A stretch of 7,304 nt of DNA, taken from contig JAUVJB010000154.1 in NCBI GenBank assembly GCA_030592465.1, forward strand, positions 1-7,304, read 5' to 3'. Position numbers and translations under genes: made by a program. Shown piece after piece: positions 1 through 4,934 of the stretch (its first letter is position 1; the number at the start of each line of letters is the position of its first letter). The notes beneath the pieces are model-generated. The model worked only from the letters and a program-made list of their open reading frames with translations. It did no database searches and was not told the origin of the DNA. Origin of the DNA: Bacteroidota bacterium (GTDB taxonomy: Bacteria; Bacteroidota; Bacteroidia; Bacteroidales; B39-G9).

Positions 1-1773
1 AATGAAATAATCATTTAAAATATTGTCAAGATAGTGTTGTGGTGGTAATAGTGCAGTTTGTATTCGTTGGGCATAGTTTATGCTGTCTGTAATATTTTTA
101 TTTTTTTGTTCAATAATATTGAAAGACTTCTCTAAGTTTTTATTTTTATCTTCAATCAGGTCACGTTGCGAGAGTATCTCTTCTTTTTGTTGGTTAAGCT
201 CTTCGTTTTTTTCTAATATTTCATTTTTTTGTTCGGTTAATAATTTATTCGAACGTTTTTTTATCAGAAAACGATTGTATGTTAAGAATGCAAAAATAAG
301 TATAAATATTGAAAACAGAATTAAACCGTTTTTTACATATTTTTGTTTTTTTATCTCTGCTTCCTTTAAAGCTTTATCTTTTGAAAGTAATTCAATCTCA
401 GCTTGTTTTTTTTCGGTTTCATATTTTGTTTGCATTTCTGCAATTTGTTTTTGAGTATCTTTATTGAGCAACGAATCTTTTAAACTTGTGAGGTCTTTAT
501 AGTATTCTAACGATTTTTTATAGTCGCCTTTTGCATCATATAACTCTGAAAAATTTCGGTAGCTGTCAATAATTGTTGTTTTTAAATTCAAATCTTTCGA
601 CATTTTCAAGCTTTTGTTAAAATAGTCAAGAGCCTTATCAAATTCCCCCTTTTTAAAAAAAACTTGTCCAACATTATTTAATGAATAAATTATACCTTCA
701 GGATTTCCAAGCTCCTTTTGTATCTTTAATGATTTCTTATTATATATTAATGCTTTATCATATTGCTTTAGACCAATATAACACAATCCGATATTATCTG
801 AAATAATAGCAACACCATTTTTAATATTTAATTTTTTATATATTTTTAATGATTTTTCATAGTATTTTAACGCTAATTTATATTTTTTTTGTTCGGTATA
901 AACACTCCCAATATTGTTGCTTTTAGCTGCAATGTTTTGAATATTGCCCAGTTTTTCATCAATTTTTAAACTTTTTCTAAAATATTCTATCGCCTTATCA
1001 TTATTTTCAAGATAATAATAAATCGCACCAATATTACTGTATGATTGTGATATTCCTTTATCATCTCCTAATTTTTCATATATTTTTAATGATTTAAAAG
1101 TGTATTCAAGTGATTTATTATACTGTCCTAATTGTTTATAAATTAGTGCAATATTATGATAAGAAACAGCAATTCCGTTAGAATCTGCTAAATCTAAATT
1201 GGTTTTTAATGTTTTTTCAAACATTTTAAGTGATTTTTTATAATCTCCTTGTTTGTAACTTATTGTACCAATTCCATTTAATGCGAATGAAATAACATTT
1301 TCATCGCCAATATTTTTACCAATATCAAGTGCTACATTAAAGTTTTCCATTGCTTTAACATAACTCCCAAAGTCTTTATAAATATCTCCAATTTCATTGT
1401 AGATTGTAGCAATTTCAGATTTGTCACCAAGCTCTTTTTCAATTGCTAAAGCTTTGTTAAATTGTTCAATTGTTGGTTGTAATTCTCCTTCAGATTTGAA
1501 AGTTATTCCTAAATTACGAAGAGCTTCTATTTCGTGTTTTTTGTTTCTGAATTTTTGTGAATTCTTTAATGCCTGTTGTGCATAATAAAAACTTTTCTTA
1601 AAAGAGGTGTTTCTGTATTCTTTTGATAATTGAATAAGGATGTCAAATTGTTTTTCATACTTAGCTTTTTTTAATCTTTTTTCTAAACTATCAATTTTTG
1701 AGATGTTAGCATAGATGAGAGTATTATTTAAAAGAAAAATAAGAAGCAGAATAATTTTAAAATGCTGTTTCAT
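1..1773 (-). CDS. TPR-repeat membrane sensor with probable C-terminal SpoIIE/PP2C-type phosphatase (3' end cut off)
   Basis: The frame is open for 591 codons from an ATG at 1773 to the window edge with no stop, so the C-terminus is missing. Residues 1-22 look like a signal peptide (MKQHFK, then a Leu/Ile-rich core, cleavage probably after Tyr-Ala). Residues about 80-430 are TPR units at an exact 40-residue period: the small residue of the NIG-type motif falls at 89, 129, 169, 209, 249, 289, 329, 369 and 409, with repeated KSLKI-EKLG turns. Residues about 440-478 are charged helix, 482-499 a single membrane span, and 503-560 a Glu/Lys/Gln-rich coiled coil. The last part reads ITDSINYAQRIQTALLPP (561-578), the linker I know from Bacteroidota proteins ending in a SpoIIE-type Ser/Thr phosphatase. 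The inferred topology is periplasmic TPRs signalling to a cytoplasmic phosphatase that may act on an anti-sigma-antagonist-like partner. A histidine kinase output is less likely but cannot be excluded, because the catalytic domain lies outside the window. Confidence 0.82.
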   Translation of the reverse strand, partial: MKQHFKIILLLIFLLNNTLIYANISKIDSLEKRLKKAKYEKQFDILIQLSKEYRNTSFKKSFYYAQQALKNSQKFRNKKHEIEALRNLGITFKSEGELQPTIEQFNKALAIEKELGDKSEIATIYNEIGDIYKDFGSYVKAMENFNVALDIGKNIGDENVISFALNGIGTISYKQGDYKKSLKMFEKTLKTNLDLADSNGIAVSYHNIALIYKQLGQYNKSLEYTFKSLKIYEKLGDDKGISQSYSNIGAIYYYLENNDKAIEYFRKSLKIDEKLGNIQNIAAKSNNIGSVYTEQKKYKLALKYYEKSLKIYKKLNIKNGVAIISDNIGLCYIGLKQYDKALIYNKKSLKIQKELGNPEGIIYSLNNVGQVFFKKGEFDKALDYFNKSLKMSKDLNLKTTIIDSYRNFSELYDAKGDYKKSLEYYKDLTSLKDSLLNKDTQKQIAEMQTKYETEKKQAEIELLSKDKALKEAEIKKQKYVKNGLILFSIFILIFAFLTYNRFLIKKRSNKLLTEQKNEILEKNEELNQQKEEILSQRDLIEDKNKNLEKSFNIIEQKNKNITDSINYAQRIQTALLPPQHYLDNILNDYFI

Positions 1774-1867
1774 ATTCAATTATATTTTATATTATTGCTA
1801 TATTTAATAAAAAAATCTCAATTATACTCTATAAACCTCAAAAGATTAAAATAAAGTTCAATACATT

Positions 1868-2239
1868 TCATTCATTTGTTAAAGGATTAAATAATTTAAT
1901 TTCAAGAATATGTTCAAAGTCTTTCGTATTATTGGTGTATATTGTGTAATTATTAATTTTTGCCGTTGCGGCAATAATAGCATTACCAACAGAAAGATTT
2001 TTACTTTGTCTTAATATAATTGCTTCTTCAATAATTACAGAGGAAACAGGTATAGCACTAATAACTTTAAATACTGAATTAAAATATTTTTTTTGTTCAT
2101 CAGTGATCTTATGATAACCCAACACTTCTAACTTTGTTATTTCAGAAATGAATATGTTTTGTTCTTTATACAATTTTCTAAGAAAACTATATTGTTTTTC
2201 TGCAGAATAAATAATAATATTGCTATCTAAAAGTTTCAT
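1868..2239 (-). CDS. vapC: PIN-domain toxin, VapC family (type II toxin-antitoxin)
   Basis: This 123-residue protein has the length and layout of a VapC-type PIN ribonuclease. The N-terminal strand carries Asp5 (KLLDSNIIIYSAE), the second acidic residue is Glu38 (ISEITKLEVLGY), and the third motif is LSVGNAIIAATA (82-93), followed by YTNNTKDFEHI with Asp107. PIN toxins use these acidic residues to bind Mg2+/Mn2+ and cleave RNA, often tRNA or rRNA; the target here is unknown. The third motif normally reads (P/G)-D-A-I-I-A-A-T, but here the Asp position is Asn86 (codon AAT at 1982-1984), so activity may be altered. The ATG overlaps the antitoxin stop codon (ATGA), implying translational coupling and joint production. 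The family is well supported. That it is an active toxin is an inference. Confidence 0.85.
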   Translation of the reverse strand: MKLLDSNIIIYSAEKQYSFLRKLYKEQNIFISEITKLEVLGYHKITDEQKKYFNSVFKVISAIPVSSVIIEEAIILRQSKNLSVGNAIIAATAKINNYTIYTNNTKDFEHILEIKLFNPLTNE

Positions 2240-2484
2240 TTTTCAGTAAAATTAAATTTTCTGTCTTTTCTTACTTTTCTTTGCCATTCAGAAGCATCGC
2301 CATAAGACGAAACATCTGCACCCTTATCAATTATTTTAAAGTATTTGGCAAGTTCTTTATTTTTTTTTGGTTTATCTTCTGTTTCATCTGTAATAAAAGT
2401 TTTTTTTAGTCCAAGTCTTTCTGCAAGTGCTAATAATAATGATAAATCTTTTTGATTGTCAATTTCAAATGTTAATCTTTTCAT
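2236..2484 (-). CDS. Antitoxin partner of the PIN-domain toxin
   Basis: This 82-residue gene lies directly upstream of the PIN toxin and shares four bases with it (ATGA). The N-terminal half (MKRLTFEIDNQKDLSLLLAL) looks like a beta strand followed by a helix, as in small antitoxins that dimerise. The middle is charged and probably flexible (about 34-45). The C-terminus has a Gly-Asp-Ala-Ser-Glu-Trp-Gln-Arg-Lys-Val-Arg-Lys-Asp-Arg stretch (62-75). It resembles the DPVEWQ-(K/R)-E-(I/L)-R-x-D-R tail I recall from Bacteroidota antitoxins encoded next to PIN proteins; such tails commonly wrap around the toxin. I cannot place the N-terminal part in a named DNA-binding family, so autoregulation is not shown. 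It starts 26 bases after the tdk stop on the same strand, so it may be partly transcribed from the tdk promoter. Confidence 0.78.
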   Translation of the reverse strand: MKRLTFEIDNQKDLSLLLALAERLGLKKTFITDETEDKPKKNKELAKYFKIIDKGADVSSYGDASEWQRKVRKDRKFNFTEK

Positions 2485-2498
2485 ATCAATATATTTTT

Positions 2499-2509
2499 GT
2501 TTATTAAAC
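2499..2509. promoter_or_regulatory. Short palindrome between tdk and the antitoxin gene (possible operator)
   Basis: GTTTATTAAAC is an inverted repeat with 5-bp arms and a single central base. It fills much of the 26-base gap between the tdk stop and the antitoxin start. Antitoxins often repress their own operon through a palindrome here. The arms are short and AT-rich, so chance is a real alternative, and I see no convincing promoter beside it. Confidence 0.2.
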
Positions 2510-2510
2510 T

Positions 2511-3116
2511 TTATGAACTTTCATTTTTTTTTATTTTTTGTTCTTTTACAGCTTTGTTATAACAATTGCGGCAAAGAGGCTCATATTCGTTCTTTTCTCC
2601 TAATAAAACCAATTTATCGGCATCAGACAAACGATGAGAAAAATGTGCCAAATTACCACATCGCATACAAATAGCATGAACTTTTGTAACATATTCGGCT
2701 ATTGCCATAAGAGCAGGAATTGGACCAAAAGGATTGCCTTGGAAATCCATGTCTAATCCTGCAACAATTACTCTTATACCACTGTTCGCCAATTTGTTAC
2801 ATACTTCAACCAAACCGTTATCAAAAAATTGAGCTTCGTCAATTCCAACAACATCAATATCGTTGGCTAAAAGTAAAATATTCATTGGGCTTGAAACAGG
2901 CGTTGAGCGTATTGTGTTTGCATCGTGTGAAACAACTTCATCTTCCGAATACCGTGTATCAATCTGTGGTTTAAATATCTCAACTTTTTGTTTCGATATT
3001 TCAACCCTTTTTAATCTGCGTATAAGTTCTTCGGTTTTGCCCGAAAACATTGAGCCTGCAATTACCTCAATCCATCCTTTTCGTGGCATATCATTTATAG
3101 AGTTTTCAAGAAACAT
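2511..3116 (-). CDS. tdk: Thymidine kinase (TK1-like, type II)
   Basis: This cytoplasmic salvage enzyme transfers the gamma phosphate of ATP to thymidine (and deoxyuridine) to make dTMP. All family signatures are present in 201 residues. The P-loop is GSMFSGKT (21-28), followed by EELIRRLKR. The DEAQFF motif (93-98) carries the catalytic Glu94. A FQGNPFGPI segment lies at 125-133. The structural zinc site uses two Cys pairs, Cys150/Cys153 and Cys182/Cys185, and the lasso region between them carries the Tyr-containing EYEPLCRNC. Bacterial TK1 proteins are usually about 190-210 residues, so the length is normal. The start at 3116 gives MFLENSINDMPRKGWIEVI, a leader I recall from Bacteroidota Tdk, though Met10 is an alternative. 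It diverges from the hypothetical gene at 3180 across 63 AT-rich bases that probably hold both promoters. It is followed at 26 bases by the toxin-antitoxin pair on the same strand. Confidence 0.96.
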   Translation of the reverse strand: MFLENSINDMPRKGWIEVIAGSMFSGKTEELIRRLKRVEISKQKVEIFKPQIDTRYSEDEVVSHDANTIRSTPVSSPMNILLLANDIDVVGIDEAQFFDNGLVEVCNKLANSGIRVIVAGLDMDFQGNPFGPIPALMAIAEYVTKVHAICMRCGNLAHFSHRLSDADKLVLLGEKNEYEPLCRNCYNKAVKEQKIKKNESS

Positions 3117-3179
3117 TTTAATATTTGTATTTATATAATTATTTTTACAGAATAAATATTAAACTTAACTATTTTTAAA

Positions 3180-3989
3180 ATGGACAACCAAACATTAATA
3201 AAAAATATCAATAAAGATATTAAAGATATTGAATTTATCGTTAAAAGTTATGATAATAATTCAAAAATTCATCAAATTGACATTGATTTAGCTTTATCAA
3301 AAATACGAAATTTATACGATAAATTTTTATTATTGAATAATATTAATAGTGTATTTGAACCAATTACTTTGGAAAAAGATGATTCTAAAAAGCAACAACT
3401 CATCAATGTTGAAACAGAAAAAGAAATTAAGGAAAAACACAAGGAAATTGATAGTCAAAAAGTGAAAGAAAGGGCGAAGAAGAAAATTATTATAAAACGA
3501 ACAAAAGGAATAACCGATGATAATTTAGAAGATGTAACTCTTGAACCTGAAAAAATTAATCCTGAGATTGTTGAAAAAGTGCATGACAAGGAAAAAATAA
3601 TAGAGGATAAAATTAAAAAAGACGATAAATCAATGTTTTCAGAAAAAACAGCAACAAAAAATAATATAATTGCCGATGGTTTTAAAATAAATCAAAGGTC
3701 AATTAATGAGCAAATTGCTGAAAATAAAAAATTAAAAGACCTTGCAACCAAGCTGAAAGACAAACATGTATCTGACATCAATAAAATTATTAGCTTAAAC
3801 GATAAAGTAAAATTTATTAAAGTCCTTTTTCATGGAGATAATCAATTATATAACAAAACTATAGATGCTGTTAATTCTTTTGACAATATTGATATGGCTG
3901 TTAATTTTTTTAATGATAATTTTGATTGGGATAAAGATAATAACTATTATGTTTCTTTTTTAGAGTTAATAAATAGAAGATTTTTATAA
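3180..3989 (+). CDS. Conserved-type hypothetical protein: two helical ends joined by a charged linker
   Basis: I recognise no function for this 269-residue protein. It has no signal peptide or membrane span and should be cytoplasmic. Residues about 1-54 are predicted helical and end in IDIDLALSKIRNLYDKFLLL. Residues about 62-160 are very rich in Lys and Glu and likely coiled coil or disordered (for example KEIKEKHKEI and KERAKKKIIIKR). Residues about 173-269 form a second conserved-looking block: SINEQIAENKKLKDLATKLK, SDINKIISLNDKVKFIKVLF, then YNKTIDAVNSFDNIDMAVNF, ending in an aromatic and Trp-Asp segment and LINRRFL. This end-linker-end pattern matches uncharacterised proteins I remember from Bacteroidota, where the middle varies and the ends are kept. 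Its stop is 19 bases before the rsmI ATG, so the two are probably co-transcribed. A regulatory or structural role is possible, but nothing here shows it. Confidence 0.8.
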   Translation: MDNQTLIKNINKDIKDIEFIVKSYDNNSKIHQIDIDLALSKIRNLYDKFLLLNNINSVFEPITLEKDDSKKQQLINVETEKEIKEKHKEIDSQKVKERAKKKIIIKRTKGITDDNLEDVTLEPEKINPEIVEKVHDKEKIIEDKIKKDDKSMFSEKTATKNNIIADGFKINQRSINEQIAENKKLKDLATKLKDKHVSDINKIISLNDKVKFIKVLFHGDNQLYNKTIDAVNSFDNIDMAVNFFNDNFDWDKDNNYYVSFLELINRRFL

Positions 3990-4008
3990 ATTTTAGATTT
4001 TATTTTTG

Positions 4009-4689
4009 ATGAGTAAATTATATATTGTACCTACACCAATCGGAAATCTTGGAGATATTACATTACGGGCAATTCAAGTATTAAAGCAAGTTGATGTAAT
4101 ATTGGCTGAAGATACCCGAACAACAAGCGTCTTGTTGAAACATTTTAATATTGATAATAAACTTGCTTCTCATCATAAATTTAATGAGCATAAAACAGCA
4201 AAAAATATTGTTGAAAGAATACAAGCAGGAATAACTTATGCATTGGTTTCTGATGCAGGCACACCTGCAATTTCCGACCCCGGATTTTTACTTATTAGAA
4301 CTTGCGTTGAAAATAATATTGAAGTTGAATGTCTCCCGGGTCCAACAGCCTTTATCCCTGCTTTGGTTAATTCAGGTTTGCCAAACGACAGATTTTGTTT
4401 CGAAGGTTTCTTGCCTCAAAAAAAAGGACGACAAAAGCGATTAAAACAATTAGCTGATGAGCCGCGAACAATGATTTTTTACGAATCCCCCTTTCGTCTA
4501 ATTAAAACATTATTGCAATTTTCCGAATTCTTTGGCTGTGAGCGACAAATTTCTGTTTCCCGAGAGTTAACTAAAATTTACGAAGAAAATGTGCGTGGAA
4601 CAATAAGTGAAGTAATCAATTATTTTAACGAGAAAAAAGTTAAAGGTGAAATTGTTATTGTAGTACATGGTGCTGACAATAAAAAGTAA
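4009..4689 (+). CDS. rsmI: 16S rRNA (cytidine-1402-2'-O)-methyltransferase RsmI
   Basis: RsmI uses S-adenosylmethionine to methylate the 2'-OH of C1402 in 16S rRNA, at the decoding centre of the small subunit, where it tunes initiation and reading fidelity. The 226-residue protein shows the tetrapyrrole-methylase fold signatures in order: VPTPIGNLGDIT (7-18), AEDTR (33-37), SDAGTPAISDPG (81-92), LPGP (109-112), FEGFLP (131-136), YESPFR (158-163) and SRELTK (184-189). I chose the ATG at 4009. A TTG immediately before it at 4006 is in frame, but using it adds only one residue and gives a weaker start. The E. coli enzyme is about 286 residues, so this form lacks most of the extra C-terminal region; short versions of this length are, as far as I recall, usual in Bacteroidota, so I do not read it as truncated. 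It probably shares a transcript with the hypothetical gene just upstream. Confidence 0.96.
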   Translation: MSKLYIVPTPIGNLGDITLRAIQVLKQVDVILAEDTRTTSVLLKHFNIDNKLASHHKFNEHKTAKNIVERIQAGITYALVSDAGTPAISDPGFLLIRTCVENNIEVECLPGPTAFIPALVNSGLPNDRFCFEGFLPQKKGRQKRLKQLADEPRTMIFYESPFRLIKTLLQFSEFFGCERQISVSRELTKIYEENVRGTISEVINYFNEKKVKGEIVIVVHGADNKK

Positions 4690-4742
4690 GGTACTTTCTT
4701 AAATTTAAGTGGGTAATTAAATTTGCCACCCTGATTCCTTTT

Positions 4743-4771
4743 AAAGGCTAAAGGCTAAAATAAAAAAGGCT
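4743..4771. repeat. AAAGGCT heptamer repeats next to the terminator
   Basis: AAAGGCT occurs twice in tandem (4743-4749 and 4750-4756) and a third time at 4765-4771, inside the left arm of the following hairpin. The inverted form AGCCTTT lies at 4803-4809 in the right arm. The upstream copies could compete with the left arm for pairing with the right arm. They may be remnants of slippage or duplication of the hairpin arm. Confidence 0.6.
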
Positions 4772-4813
4772 AAAGTGAAAAAAATGAAATACTTTTCACT
4801 TTAGCCTTTTTTA
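4761..4813. terminator. Bidirectional intrinsic terminator between rsmI and the EF-G paralogue
   Basis: The left arm (4762-4781) and right arm (4793-4812) are perfect 20-base reverse complements around AAGGCTAAAGTGAAAA, and a further T-A pair (4761/4813) makes a 21-bp stem. The loop is 11 bases (4782-4792). A-runs on the left and T-runs on the right give a U-tract after the stem in both directions. The site lies about 70 bases after the rsmI stop and about 120 bases after the convergent EF-G stop, as expected for a shared terminator. Confidence 0.85.
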
Positions 4814-4824
4814 CTTTGATTTAT

Positions 4825-4929
4825 GAATCCACTATGAAAACTATCCGCCGGCAGTCGGACAATTTTTAGCCGCTTAGCGGATCCGCCAGCTGGCGGATTA
4901 ACCGATTAGCGGCTTTTCGCAGTGGACTC
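4825..4929. repeat. GC-rich nested palindromic element with imperfect terminal inverted repeats (REP/MITE-like)
   Basis: Ends 4825-4840 and 4914-4929 are inverted repeats matching at 13 of 16 positions, the mismatches being mostly transitions that allow G-U pairs. Inside lies a second stem, 4868-4880 against 4902-4914 (11 of 13), which encloses a perfect 18-base palindrome at 4881-4898 (ATCCGCCAGCTGGCGGAT). A small hairpin with TCCG/CGGA arms sits at 4844-4859. By hand count, 4841-4914 is 43/74 G+C, far above the surrounding DNA. No reading frame of note is present. It ends five bases before the EF-G stop codon, so it would be transcribed as the 3' end of that mRNA. It looks like a dispersed structured repeat. 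A structured RNA or an extra terminator or stabiliser are alternatives. Confidence 0.65.
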
Positions 4930-4934
4930 ATTTA

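Noticed and set aside
80..454. Plus-strand open frame rich in Phe and Ser
   Set aside because: It lies antisense to the coiled-coil, membrane-span and C-terminal TPR-flanking part of the sensor gene, whose minus-strand frame is open throughout and has coherent domains. The Phe/Ser content is what antisense of Lys/Glu-rich codons produces.
1..1773. Regularly spaced DNA repeats of about 120 bases, resembling a tandem repeat or CRISPR-like array
   Set aside because: The repeats are in frame and degenerate, and they match TPR units in the minus-strand protein. There are no constant short repeats with unique spacers.
1..1773. TPR sensor read as a histidine kinase
   Set aside because: Many Bacteroidota TPR sensors are kinases, but the linker SINYAQRIQTALLPP near the edge is the one I associate with SpoIIE-type phosphatases, and no dimerisation-phosphotransfer His motif is seen.
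2456..3138. Three plus-strand open frames (from 2456, 2720 and 2863)
   Set aside because: They are antisense to tdk and the antitoxin start, overlap each other, and show no recognisable protein features. The tdk motifs on the other strand are unmistakable.
4006..4008. TTG start for rsmI
   Set aside because: It adds a single Met before an ATG at 4009 that gives the usual MSKLYIVPTPIGN start.
4238..4444. Plus-strand open frame of 68 codons
   Set aside because: It is an out-of-frame shadow inside rsmI, whose conserved motifs run through the same bases.
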